This document shows, in pieces, positions 31,432 to 39,332 of a DNA stretch of 48,382 bases. The translations under genes and the position numbers were made by a program. The notes beneath the pieces were generated by a model, which saw only the letters and a program-made list of their open reading frames with translations, was not told where the DNA came from and did not search any database. The stretch comes from Microcaldota archaeon (GTDB lineage Archaea; Micrarchaeota; Micrarchaeia; Micrarchaeales; CABMGC01), in assembly GCA_021852055.1 (NCBI GenBank), contig JAJZOD010000001.1:1-48382 (forward strand). Reading direction: 5' to 3'. The first letter of the stretch is position 1; the number at the start of each line of letters is the position of its first letter.

Positions 31432-32658
31432 TCAACTACCCCAGAACGGCCCGCTGTTTCCCATTATGGATGGTATTGCATTAAGCCCTTTATAAAGACC
31501 CTGCGCAAACCCCATTGTTATTGCGAAATCTATTGCTATCAGCACTATACCCTCAAATACGTACTGTGCAACTTCTGCAGTCATGTTATTAACCTGATTG
31601 GGAAGCAGGATAAGACCTTCGATAAGATTCATTATATAACTCCCATAGCCTCCGCTGCCTGATGCAGTAGTGGCAAGGTAAAAGCTTACTGGAAGCGTGA
31701 GCGGCACTCCTCCGGCATTACCAAAATTTGCAGTCTGAGGCGTCAGAAGGTATGCAAGGGGTATGTTGCCAAGGTCGTAGCTGCCCAGGTATGTAGTGTA
31801 GGGGTTGCATGATGTTGTGCCGTTGGCGCAGTAAAGCCAGTTCATTATTCCCTGATTCACTGATATAGTGAGCGGAAATACAAAAAACAGCGCTACGCCA
31901 AGTGCTATCAATGCATTTGACGCCTCGCGGAGCTTAGGCCCTGCAAATGATATAGAGCGCATCAGTATGGCAACTGGAACCAGCAGATTCAGTGCAAGCG
32001 CGCTTATAAGGGGCAAGAGGAAGTATAGTATAAACAAGGCTCCGAACGTCACTACTATGAAGCCGGAATATACAACGTAAGTGTTAGAATACGAGGAGTA
32101 AACATTTGATATGCGCCCCGTATAGTTTATTATGACATAATTGGAAAGGAACTGCACGGATTTGATTGGTATCTTGCTGAGGATGCCGCTGCCTGTAATT
32201 TTGCCTACGCTTGAGGACAAGCTAAAAAATATATTGTTCGAGAACGCAGAATCTATCGAAAGTATCATGCCTTGCGCTATAAGCTGGGTTGTTATGCTTG
32301 TGCCTTTTACAAACAGCAATGAGGTTATGTAATAGCTGTCTGACTGGAAGATGTTTTGATAATCGCCGCTTGGAAGGCCCGAAAGCGCAGCGCCTGCACC
32401 GCATGCCGCATATGCCATTGATACAAGTGAGGCTATAAGCACTATACTGAAGAATCCCTCGGTATACTCTATCCTTACTGCACCTTTAAGCCTGTCACGC
32501 ATAGGATTAGGCAAAAGGCCTGAGAGTGAGTATATGATTGCGCCTACGCTCAGCGTGGCTAGCACTATCAGCGCATCGACGCCTATCCAGTTGTTTATGT
32601 TGATTGTAGCTAAAGTACAGGAATTCTGTGCACTAAGCAAAAACGCAGGCAGGTACAT
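31432..32658 (-). CDS. VirB6/TrbL-like polytopic membrane protein (2 of 6)
   Basis: I use the ATG at 32658 (MYLPAFLLSAQNS), which overlaps the previous stop as TGATG; a TTG one codon earlier is possible. The early pair surrounds AVRIEYTEGFFSIVLI (about 60-76). The family motif is diverged: PVAILMRSISFAGPKLREAS occurs where others end in R-x-x-GG, so the double glycine is lost, but the following helix LIALGVALFFVFP keeps the Pro. This loss marks it as the most divergent channel-like subunit. It has about seven helices and ends with a C-terminal GPFWGS. Confidence 0.68.
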   Translation of the reverse strand: MYLPAFLLSAQNSCTLATININNWIGVDALIVLATLSVGAIIYSLSGLLPNPMRDRLKGAVRIEYTEGFFSIVLIASLVSMAYAACGAGAALSGLPSGDYQNIFQSDSYYITSLLFVKGTSITTQLIAQGMILSIDSAFSNNIFFSLSSSVGKITGSGILSKIPIKSVQFLSNYVIINYTGRISNVYSSYSNTYVVYSGFIVVTFGALFILYFLLPLISALALNLLVPVAILMRSISFAGPKLREASNALIALGVALFFVFPLTISVNQGIMNWLYCANGTTSCNPYTTYLGSYDLGNIPLAYLLTPQTANFGNAGGVPLTLPVSFYLATTASGSGGYGSYIMNLIEGLILLPNQVNNMTAEVAQYVFEGIVLIAIDFAITMGFAQGLYKGLNAIPSIMGNSGPFWGS

Positions 32659-33911
32659 CAAATCAACTTCAATCTTCTGCCGAAGGAGAGGCGTATAGTG
32701 CCTCCCAGCAGCCTTGCTATATTGTCAGTTATAGAGTATGCAAGAATAATGTCTATAATAAACAGGAACCAGAACTGGAAAATTAGGAAAAGATTATAAA
32801 AAAGTATATAGTTGAGCGCTGGATATGCCGAGTATACGGAAGACATAGCAACTCCGATTACGCTTATGGCGCCGCCCCCCGGATTGCTTACAGTGCCTGA
32901 TAGAAAAGACATGCCCACAACTGCAGAACACACTGTAGATACAAGACCTAGCCCGCTGCATGGATTTGAAGAGCCAGATAGCTGCGTTGCGAAAACAGAC
33001 GTGAAGTAGTTTGACAGTGGAGCATTGAAAAGCACCAGTATTGAGGGCCAGATTATACCAAGACCTATGCCCAAGGCTATGAGCGTGCCGCCTATGCCCC
33101 TTACAAGAGGCACGGCCCTGAATATAAGGCCGATTGGCACAAGAAGCATGAGGCCTACTGCAATAAACAGAGGGAGCAGGTACAGCTGCGAGGTGTAAGT
33201 GGTAAGCATTGGAATCTCTACGAAATTTACCACATCATTGAACATTGACGAGTATTGAGGCGACCCGAGACCGAGGACATCATTGCTAAAAGGCGTGAAT
33301 CCCACTCCGGATTTGAATACAGGAAGCAGTGCAATCACAATCGCAGACACAGGCGTTGATGCCAGGCCAAGCAGGTACTTCTCAGGAGGTATTGATATTC
33401 CCGGCCAGATTATCTTAAGGCTGTGAAGGGCACCGTAAGCTATCTGAAGATCAAGCATGCTGCTCATGCTGTTTGTGAGCTGGGAGTTGACGCTGCAGAG
33501 ATAGACCTCTGATTGGTATGTAAGCTGGGATACATTGGCTGAATAGTTACCAGTGGGTGACCCTGTGAGTGTAAGCGCTATGCCGCTGAGTATTGCAAGA
33601 ACCGAGAATATTACAACTACCAGAATGAATGATTTGATTATCTCTTTGTACTCATTCTCAAGCCAGCGCCCTAGATTTATCCCCGGAAGCAGTTTTGAGA
33701 TTATGTAAATTATGCCTATAATAATGAGGGATACAAGCAGCGCAAGAACCGAGAGGTCTATTGCAGTGCTAGTTACGTTTGTATTGCTTACTCCGGCACC
33801 TATGCCATTGCCGAGTACAGCGCTTGTTGGACAAGGCGTCAGGCCTGAATAGGCAAGGCTGAGAAATAGCAGTGAAAACAGCAACGAAGCCCTAACAGCG
33901 CTCCCTCTCAT
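32658..33911 (-). CDS. VirB6/TrbL-like polytopic membrane protein (1 of 6)
   Basis: A 417-residue protein with signal sequence 1-22. The early pair is well conserved (SLIIIGIIYIISKLLP, then WLENEYKEIIKSFILV at about 83-98). It resembles CedA/TrbL-like proteins in having an acidic/aromatic motif between the first helices. The family motif is GLIFRAVPLVRGIGG (261-275), followed by TLIALGIGLGIIWP. Later helices near 330-400 end in the basic tail LSFGRRLKLI. It is the first of six tandem paralogues and follows the basic single-helix protein gene by 68 bp. Confidence 0.7.
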   Translation of the reverse strand: MRGSAVRASLLFSLLFLSLAYSGLTPCPTSAVLGNGIGAGVSNTNVTSTAIDLSVLALLVSLIIIGIIYIISKLLPGINLGRWLENEYKEIIKSFILVVVIFSVLAILSGIALTLTGSPTGNYSANVSQLTYQSEVYLCSVNSQLTNSMSSMLDLQIAYGALHSLKIIWPGISIPPEKYLLGLASTPVSAIVIALLPVFKSGVGFTPFSNDVLGLGSPQYSSMFNDVVNFVEIPMLTTYTSQLYLLPLFIAVGLMLLVPIGLIFRAVPLVRGIGGTLIALGIGLGIIWPSILVLFNAPLSNYFTSVFATQLSGSSNPCSGLGLVSTVCSAVVGMSFLSGTVSNPGGGAISVIGVAMSSVYSAYPALNYILFYNLFLIFQFWFLFIIDIILAYSITDNIARLLGGTIRLSFGRRLKLI

Positions 33912-33979
33912 GCTTTATCTCTTGAAGTACACTTATAAAGAGCTTGCCGTAGCCAATAGATGCAACGCATTGAGAAGCG

Positions 33980-34930
33980 TTAAGTGTTCTTTCCGAGCTT
34001 GCCGCGATGGGTTTTTGCGCCTGTCCTTACTGCTCCTAGGTCAACAAGCTTCTCGGAAGCAAACACAATCCGATTGGTAGATCTGCTGTAAACGCTTTTG
34101 TTGTATATATCCTTAAACTCCTTCGAATACTTCTTATCAAGCTCCTTCTGTGATTTACGTATGGCCTTTTCCCTCTCTACAGGATCTGCTATATTTGAAT
34201 GCTTAGTTTGTATATCTTGAAGCTCGCGATGGTGGCGCGCTATGAGACCGGTATTGGGATGGTATATATCTTCTTTTGCTTTTTTGAGTTTTTCGTAGTT
34301 TTTGCGGAGGTTTTTTTGGCCTAGAATCGGAAATGGAAGCGTAAGCGGATTCTTTCTTTTTAAAAGTTCCTCGTGAAGGGCTATTCTATCTTCAAGCGCA
34401 GTTGTTACAGGAACGCCGGGTTTCTTGCTGGGTGTCTTGTAGCCCATGCCTCTTGACCTATATACAGCATTTCTAACCGACTTTGCGGTAGACAGCACAG
34501 GCGCTGCTACAGAAGTTACGCTTTTACGAAATGGTGACCTAAACACGGCTTTAGATGCTAGAACACCACTGGTTGTAGCAAACTTGACAAATTTTGATTT
34601 CTCTGGCGCCTGATACATTACATTATAATAATCCTCTTTTGTATTTGCTTTCTTTGCTTTGCTCATACTGCGCCTTCGTTTAAGCGCAGGAACAATCTGC
34701 TTTTTTGTAAGTGTCTGTGTTGTTGTAGAGAGTTGCCTGTTGAATCCGGACCTTGCAAGAGATGCTTTTGCACTTTTGCCAGAACCCATGCCCATGAATG
34801 TGCCTATTGAAAACAAATCCAGAAACGAGAATCCGCGCGTCAGGCCTGCGGCTGCGCCTATCAGTATTATTATCACAAGTATAGGCACCAGTGCGTTTAT
34901 GGCCCCTATTGATAGTATGAAAAGTACCAT
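33980..34930 (-). CDS. Very basic single-helix protein at head of the VirB-like locus
   Basis: I start at the ATG at 34930 (MVLFILSIGAINALVPILVI). The frame extends 29 codons upstream, but that part lies in the end of a degenerate insertion sequence. One membrane helix (1-28) is followed by GFSFLDLF and about 270 highly basic, soluble residues rich in Lys, Arg and Ser, with a long helical segment (about 205-290) of charged heptad character. The tail could bind nucleic acid or the ATPase. A minus-strand TATA (GGATATAACGG, about 34966-34976) lies beside the insertion-sequence hairpin. No family recognised. Confidence 0.6.
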   Translation of the reverse strand: MVLFILSIGAINALVPILVIIILIGAAAGLTRGFSFLDLFSIGTFMGMGSGKSAKASLARSGFNRQLSTTTQTLTKKQIVPALKRRRSMSKAKKANTKEDYYNVMYQAPEKSKFVKFATTSGVLASKAVFRSPFRKSVTSVAAPVLSTAKSVRNAVYRSRGMGYKTPSKKPGVPVTTALEDRIALHEELLKRKNPLTLPFPILGQKNLRKNYEKLKKAKEDIYHPNTGLIARHHRELQDIQTKHSNIADPVEREKAIRKSQKELDKKYSKEFKDIYNKSVYSRSTNRIVFASEKLVDLGAVRTGAKTHRGKLGKNT

Positions 34931-34977
34931 GTTTATTTCATGGACGGGAGAGCTTAAAATCCTATCCGTTATATCCT

Positions 34978-34996
34978 CACGCAAGTAAACTGCGTG
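34978..34996. repeat. IS200/IS605-like end hairpin next to tnpB remnant
   Basis: CACGCA (34978-34983), loop AGTAAAC and TGCGTG (34991-34996) form a perfect stem, followed by GGCTTCCTC. Compare the related block at 24512-24548. It lies just after the tnpB remnant, where an IS605-family right end would be. Confidence 0.6.
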
Positions 34997-35009
34997 GGCT
35001 TCCTCTGAG

Positions 35010-35246
35010 TCATGCAATCATTGCATCCTGCGAAGGATGTGTTTTATCGGTTCTCATTTCTTCGATGCGGCTTTTCGATGCCTGTTGCACCGCAGAGGCC
35101 ATATCTCCCTGAGCGTGACTTCACCTCTGTCCAAGGGTAGTTGCTCTGTGCAATATGTTTATTGATGCATTTATATCTCTGTCCAACTGCATACTGCATA
35201 CCGCATCTGTTGCAAATGTATGCTCTTTCAGAAAGTGGCACCATGA
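35010..35246 (-). pseudogene. tnpB: Degenerate tnpB (IS200/IS605 family) C-terminal remnant
   Basis: Reading the minus strand, VPLSERAYICNRCGMQ gives the first half of the TnpB zinc finger. After a frame change QLDRDINASINILHRA gives the second half with the 'D-R-D-x-N-A-S-x-N-I' RuvC-III-type signature. It continues as TTLGQR, a stop, then SHAQGDMASAVQQ. The frameshift, the in-frame stop and the absence of the N-terminal 300 or so residues show it is dead. The second CxxC of the finger is also disturbed. It carries a right-end hairpin on its downstream side. Confidence 0.75.
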
Positions 35247-35264
35247 GAATCTGAATTAAAAATG

Positions 35265-35288
35265 AGTGGCGTGGGTTTTGCACCCACT
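35265..35288. terminator. Hairpin downstream of the small membrane gene
   Basis: AGTGG (35265-35269) pairs with CCACT (35284-35288), with an inner GTG/CAC, around GGTTTTG. It lies 60 bp after the stop of the gene at 35349-35732 and just before the tnpB remnant. It may terminate that gene's transcript or be another insertion-sequence hairpin. Confidence 0.35.
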
Positions 35289-35348
35289 TAAAATAAAAAT
35301 AAAGAAAAAAGACAATGGCAGCTTTTATCGGCCTGGCAGTTTAGCAGG

Positions 35349-35732
35349 TTATAACAGATAGGCTGCACTGCTGCCAATAAACGTCAACACAAAACCAGTT
35401 ACAGTAAGTATAAACGGAACTATGTTGCTGTTGACCTCCCATGTTCCAAGCGACAGAGCCACAAGACCGAACGTAGTTGCTATAGTGACTTTTAGTATTG
35501 ACGAAGTAAATATATGCCCTGCACCGCCAAGATTTCCGAAGTTCATCATGAAGAGTATCAGTGACCCTAGTATTGCGCCTGCAAACAGCAAAGGCTGCCA
35601 TATTCCAGTCGAATTCGTTAGCAGCTCGCTGCTGCCTGCGAAACTCAAAAATAGGAAGATAAGGCTCCCTATAAATATAAGCCAGAAGGATAGACTCCTC
35701 AGGTTACTGCTTTTTTTTGCTGATTTAGCCAT
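35349..35732 (-). CDS. Four-helix membrane protein, unknown function
   Basis: From the ATG at 35732 (MAKSAKKSSNLRSLSFW, preceded by GTGAT) the protein has a basic N-terminus and four hydrophobic helices (FWLIFIGSLIFLFLSF, IWQPLLFAGAILGSLILFMM, TIATTFGLVALSLGTW, FILTVTGFVLTFIGSSAAY). An upstream in-frame start at 35753 is less convincing. It is small, lacks charged motifs and sits between tRNA-His and a tnpB remnant. It could be an accessory of the VirB-like locus, but nothing shows that. Confidence 0.6.
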   Translation of the reverse strand: MAKSAKKSSNLRSLSFWLIFIGSLIFLFLSFAGSSELLTNSTGIWQPLLFAGAILGSLILFMMNFGNLGGAGHIFTSSILKVTIATTFGLVALSLGTWEVNSNIVPFILTVTGFVLTFIGSSAAYLL

Positions 35733-35813
35733 TTTATCACAGTTTACATACAATAAGCAAATTTAAAAGCTTTGTGTTAGCAGCTTACATTTCAGATGCG
35801 ATGAAACTTAGCA

Positions 35814-35884
35814 GGCCTTGGCCGGGGGTCGAACCCGGACCTAGGGATCCACAGTCCCTTATGCTACCGCTACACCACCAAGGC
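35814..35884 (-). tRNA. tRNA-His (anticodon GUG)
   Basis: Acceptor arms GCCTTGG (from 35884) and CCAAGGC pair. The anticodon stem AGGGA/TCCCT encloses CTGTGGA, giving GTG. The T arm has GGTTCGA with a GC-rich stem. The discriminator is C, as expected for histidine, and CCA is not encoded. The base before position 1 is T on this strand, so the obligatory G-1 is not encoded and must be added after transcription. Confidence 0.93.
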
Positions 35885-35914
35885 ATTGCATATTACAGCA
35901 ACTTACCAACTTAC

Positions 35915-35946
35915 GGAAAACCCACAGGTTTTAGCCGTGGGTAGTT
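35915..35946. repeat. IS200/IS605-like hairpin near tRNA-His
   Basis: CCCAC-A-GG (35921-35928) pairs with CC-GTGGG (ending at 35941) around TTTTA, preceded by GGAAAA and followed by TAGTTTACGA. This resembles the hairpin ends of IS605-type elements. The rest of the 35947-36159 gap shows no gene or RNA that I can support. Confidence 0.4.
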
Positions 35947-36159
35947 TACGATGATACTTAAACAAAGAAGGGATATATAGGTTGTGTTTTGCCTTGGCAG
36001 ATAGGCATTTGAATCGCATTCAGTGCATATATTGCATAATTAGTTTTGATCAGTTTTGATTCATATAAGATGACTGATGCACTAATGCTTTATTAGTATA
36101 CGCTTTTAGGCTTCGACGATATGGAAGACTGAGATCGCAGAGCATCTTCAAGATGTTTT

Positions 36160-36801
36160 TCACTGCAGGGCTTTCAGAGACTGCATATTCTTTACTTCAG
36201 TGACCTTCTTAAGCGCAGAATATGTTGCTATTGCAACATTGTAAACATTCCTTGTCCTTCCGCGTGAATATGTCCATACGTCTTTTACTCCTGCAAGCTC
36301 AAGCACAGAACGCATAGTTTCTGCAGCGACTATGCCTACGCCCCTAGGCGCTGGCTTTAATGTTACAAGAGAGCTGCCGCACTTTGCAGTTTCTGTGAGA
36401 GGCAGCGTATGTTGTGTTCCGCAGTTGCATTCCCAGGAGCCGCAGCCAAGCCGTATCGATATTATATTCTTCTTGGCATCGCGTATTGCTGTTTCTATTG
36501 CAGGCTTAACTTCGACATCCTTGCCTACACCTATGCCAACGTGCCCGTTTCTGTCGCCTACAACCACAGTTACCCTGAATTTCTGGCGCCTGTTGTTCTT
36601 AGTCATTCTCTGGACTGATGCTATTTCAAGCACCTTGTCTTCTAATTTTGGTATAAGGGCGTCAACTATGCCTACTTCTTTTATTATCTTGCCGCTTGCA
36701 AATATCTCTTCAATATTTTTAATGTCGCCCCTTTTGACCTGAACGCCAACTTTTGTTTTAGGCGTCCATGTGCTCTCGTCAGTATATTCATCTAAATCCA
36801 A
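36160..36801 (-). CDS. rpsE: Ribosomal protein uS5
   Basis: 213 residues. The double-stranded RNA-binding N-domain is marked by RMTKNNRRQKFRVTVVVGDR and GHVGIGVGKDVEVKPAI. The C-domain has APRGVGIVAAETMRSVLELA and GVKDVWTYSRGRTRN. A four-Cys-containing insert (GCGSWECNCG) is normal for archaeal uS5. It is the last gene of the ribosomal cluster; uL30, uL15 and secY, which usually follow in archaea, are not here. Confidence 0.95.
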   Translation of the reverse strand: MDLDEYTDESTWTPKTKVGVQVKRGDIKNIEEIFASGKIIKEVGIVDALIPKLEDKVLEIASVQRMTKNNRRQKFRVTVVVGDRNGHVGIGVGKDVEVKPAIETAIRDAKKNIISIRLGCGSWECNCGTQHTLPLTETAKCGSSLVTLKPAPRGVGIVAAETMRSVLELAGVKDVWTYSRGRTRNVYNVAIATYSALKKVTEVKNMQSLKALQ

Positions 36802-36805
36802 TGCA

Positions 36806-37369
36806 TCACTCCTTCAATATCTTTTCCTTGACATCATTCAAAAGCGTATTTAACGACGCTGGTTCGAACCCGCCTTTCAGATAGCCTCCGAACTGCTTTA
36901 AGTATGTGGCTTCATTCTCCTTTTTAAGTTTTTGGGCATACTCGCTTGTAAGGCCGAAGACTTTTTCATCCACCTCTATACCAGACCTTAGTTTTAAGCC
37001 GCCGTCAGTACAGCCCTTTGCAAACATGAAAGGTATAGAGTTTTTCACAGGTGAGCTCAGCCCTATGTCAAGGATGTACTCACTTTTGTTGCCAGCTGTT
37101 TTTGATAAAGTTTTTGCAAGAAGTATGCCTACAAGATACGCAGTTGCGCGGTTGCTGCGTGGAGGCCACTTGTATGCTGCAAGTGCTGAAGAGTCCAGGT
37201 ACTTGATTACCCTGTCGCCTTTTTCCTCGTAGTGAACAACCTCGGCTATTATGCGCCTGTTTGTCTTCCTTATCACTATGCGGTCAAGGCTGCTTTTTAC
37301 AAGAGCCAACCTGTGCTTGTAATTTGTAAGTGCAGTGCGCCTTCGTTTAAAACCTATTTTTACTGCCAT
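36806..37369 (-). CDS. rplR: Ribosomal protein uL18
   Basis: 187 residues starting MAVKIGFKRRRTALTNYKHR, with LALVKSSLDRIVIRKTNRRI and the core YKWPPRSNRATAYLVGILLA typical of archaeal uL18. It binds 5S rRNA. The gene starts immediately after the eL19 stop with no gap and is followed by uS5 after 4 bp. Confidence 0.94.
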   Translation of the reverse strand: MAVKIGFKRRRTALTNYKHRLALVKSSLDRIVIRKTNRRIIAEVVHYEEKGDRVIKYLDSSALAAYKWPPRSNRATAYLVGILLAKTLSKTAGNKSEYILDIGLSSPVKNSIPFMFAKGCTDGGLKLRSGIEVDEKVFGLTSEYAQKLKKENEATYLKQFGGYLKGGFEPASLNTLLNDVKEKILKE

Positions 37370-37873
37370 CTAACCACGCCTCTTCTCATAACTGCTCTTT
37401 GCAAACTCGGCTATCTGCTTCTTTTCCTCATCTGTTACAGTTATTCCGTCTTCTTTCAAGTGCAGGAGTATTGAGCCTTTATCTGCAAACGTTCCTCCTT
37501 TTATGAGCATATAGTACTTATTGAAAACCTGCCTGTCTATCTTTCCCATGCTTCTTAATTTTTTAAGCAGCAGCCGCTGCGATCTTGAACGTTTAATCCA
37601 TAGCGTGCCCTGCCTTGTTTTTCTTGTCCCCTTTCTTTTTCCTGGACCGCGGCTCCTGCCCTTTGCGCGCCTTATCTTGAGCTTCTTTGAACTGAGGCTA
37701 AGGTTATGCTTGGGCTTGAGGGCATAGATGGCGCCGTCTTTAAGCAGCTTTCTTACGTCTTCGCGGGTCATCGCTTTTTTGACCTCTTCCATTGAAACAG
37801 GATTTATACGTATTGTGCTCTCGCCTCTTTTTGAAAGCTGTGCTGCAACTCTTTTAGCAAACTTTACTGTCAT
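37370..37873 (-). CDS. rpl19e: Ribosomal protein eL19
   Basis: 167 residues. Landmarks are RVAAQLSKRGESTIRINP, LKDGAIYALKPKHN, the basic KGRSRGPGKRKGTRKTRQGT and NKYYMLIKGGTFADKGS. It is a large-subunit protein found only in archaea and eukaryotes, which supports the archaeal assignment. Its ATG overlaps the eL32 stop by four bases. Confidence 0.95.
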   Translation of the reverse strand: MTVKFAKRVAAQLSKRGESTIRINPVSMEEVKKAMTREDVRKLLKDGAIYALKPKHNLSLSSKKLKIRRAKGRSRGPGKRKGTRKTRQGTLWIKRSRSQRLLLKKLRSMGKIDRQVFNKYYMLIKGGTFADKGSILLHLKEDGITVTDEEKKQIAEFAKSSYEKRRG

Positions 37874-38238
37874 TTAACCACCACAGATTTAGAGCCGTTA
37901 ACAACCTTTATGCCCCTTCCTTCTGCAATCCTCTGCAGTGCAGCCTTCTTCCTTATAGACAGGCTGTGCGAAAGTATAACTGAAGCGTCTGGCACGTGCA
38001 TCGCATCAATCAGCTCGCGCTCATTGTGTACAAGTATTCGTTGCATGCCGTCAGGCCCTGCGTGGCGCGCAATTTTATGATTTTTGTATCCTATCTTAGG
38101 AACTTCGCCGTAGCCTTTCCGCATTACGCGCTTGTGATTATCCATACCTCTCTGCTTGCGCCACCTGCTCTTAACACCTTTCCTACTTTTGGCGCCGAAA
38201 TTTGGCACTGTGAACCTTACTTTCTTCTTTACGTTCAT
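37870..38238 (-). CDS. rpl32e: Ribosomal protein eL32
   Basis: I start at the ATG at 38238 (MNVKKKVRFTVPNFGAKSRK), one base after the uL6 stop; longer frames would overlap uL6. The core is KSRWRKQRGMDNHKRVMRKG, then PKIGYKNHKIARHAGPDG and the end IAEGRGIKVVNGSK, all typical of eL32. GGATG lies eight bases upstream as ribosome-binding site. The resulting length is 122 residues. Confidence 0.92.
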   Translation of the reverse strand: MNVKKKVRFTVPNFGAKSRKGVKSRWRKQRGMDNHKRVMRKGYGEVPKIGYKNHKIARHAGPDGMQRILVHNERELIDAMHVPDASVILSHSLSIRKKAALQRIAEGRGIKVVNGSKSVVVK

Positions 38239-38239
38239 C

Positions 38240-38764
38240 TTATTCATCCTTTGTTTTATAAACTCCGTCCTGGAACACGCGCGTGTCGTTTCCGCGTGCG
38301 AAGCATATCTTGCGTATGTTCGCAACCGTCTGGCCGACATCATAGCGGTCTACGCCTTTTACTATAACATCGTGACCCTTTACGTCGACTTTTGTGTCGC
38401 CGACTATGCTTGTTTCACGTGGTGCCCTCTCGCCGAATATGTTCTTTACCATTATCTTGCTGCCTTTTATCTCTATTGTCATAGGGAAATGTGCAAAGAA
38501 TATTACCATCTTCTGCGATATGCCTTCCTGAACACCGGACACTGACGTGCCAAGCTCGGAACTGAACGCCATGGCAGCATAACCTGAGCGCTTAAGCAGC
38601 TTCTTGTTGCCCGCTTCTGTAACTATTATCTTGCCTCCTTCTGTTTTTACCGCAATCATGCGCCTGTTGAACTGCTTTGATGTTGAGCCGAGTTTGCCCT
38701 TTATTTTAACTGTTGACCCTTCTACAGTAACTGCAACTCCGCTTGGTATATTTATTTCGTGCAT
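38240..38764 (-). CDS. rplF: Ribosomal protein uL6
   Basis: 174 residues. The first fold begins INIPSGVAVTVEGSTVKIKG. The second holds FFAHFPMTIEIKGSKIMVKN with NIFGERAPR, and the C-terminus VGQTVANIRKICFARGNDTR with FQDGVY is characteristic of archaeal uL6. It lies between uS8 and eL32 in canonical order. Confidence 0.94.
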   Translation of the reverse strand: MHEINIPSGVAVTVEGSTVKIKGKLGSTSKQFNRRMIAVKTEGGKIIVTEAGNKKLLKRSGYAAMAFSSELGTSVSGVQEGISQKMVIFFAHFPMTIEIKGSKIMVKNIFGERAPRETSIVGDTKVDVKGHDVIVKGVDRYDVGQTVANIRKICFARGNDTRVFQDGVYKTKDE

Positions 38765-38781
38765 CTAAATCGCCGTTTAAC

Positions 38782-39162
38782 TCAGTACATATAGGCTATA
38801 AGCCTCCCTCCTGTATGCAGCTCGCGTGCCTCCCTATTAGTCATTATGCCTTTCGGCGTAGATACTATTATTATTCCGAAGTCCTTGCTTGGTATAAACC
38901 TTGTTTCGTACTTCTGATACTCCCTTGCACTGATAGCATATCTTGGCTTTATTATTCCAATGTCATTGATTTTTTTTGAGAGAAGTATCTTTATGCTCTT
39001 GAACTTGCCGTCTTTAAATTCAGTATAGTCGGATATATACCCGTGCTTTTTCATTGACTCCAGGACAGACCGCACAAGCTTTGTTGATGTTACTGTACAC
39101 TCGTAGTTGCCTCTTGACTCTGATACTTTTATTTTATTTAGAACATCTGCCAGAACATCCAT
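38782..39162 (-). CDS. rpsH: Ribosomal protein uS8
   Basis: From the ATG at 39162 (MDVLADVLNKIKVSESRG, with GTGATAAC before it) the protein is 126 residues, the family's usual size. A longer frame would overlap uS14. It ends STPKGIMTNREARELHTGGR, the conserved 'S-T-x-x-G-[IV]-M-[TS]-x-x-x-A' rRNA-binding signature. Confidence 0.93.
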   Translation of the reverse strand: MDVLADVLNKIKVSESRGNYECTVTSTKLVRSVLESMKKHGYISDYTEFKDGKFKSIKILLSKKINDIGIIKPRYAISAREYQKYETRFIPSKDFGIIIVSTPKGIMTNREARELHTGGRLIAYMY

Positions 39163-39169
39163 GTTATCA

Positions 39170-39325
39170 CTAATATTTTTCAAAGCCAAAGTCTCTTGCA
39201 GCCTCGCGGAAGCAGCGCCTGCATACGTGAAGACCATAGCTGCTTATAAGGCCCCTGGATGAGCCGCATATCCTGCACTTTCTTGTGCCGCGGCCCTTGA
39301 ATTTGCTTTCATAACTTATTTTCAT
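39170..39325 (-). CDS. rpsN: Ribosomal protein uS14 (zinc type)
   Basis: A 51-residue gene between uL5 and uS8. It starts [20 protein letters not shown] and continues [20 protein letters not shown], with CxxC...CxxC zinc binding and the family end [16 protein letters not shown] at 39325, TAG at 39170-39172. It is only 7 bp from the uS8 ATG. Confidence 0.93.
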   Translation of the reverse strand: MKISYESKFKGRGTRKCRICGSSRGLISSYGLHVCRRCFREAARDFGFEKY

Positions 39326-39332
39326 TGCATCA

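Noticed and set aside
26318-33911. Type II/IV pilus or archaellum assembly locus
   Set aside because: There are no type III signal peptides of pilin form, no FlaI/PilT-type ATPase and no FlaJ/TadC-like protein. The ATPase is of VirB4/HerA type.
34931-35017. N-terminal 29 codons of the basic protein as genuine coding sequence
   Set aside because: They coincide with the right end of a degenerate IS605-like element and precede a better membrane-helix start at 34930.
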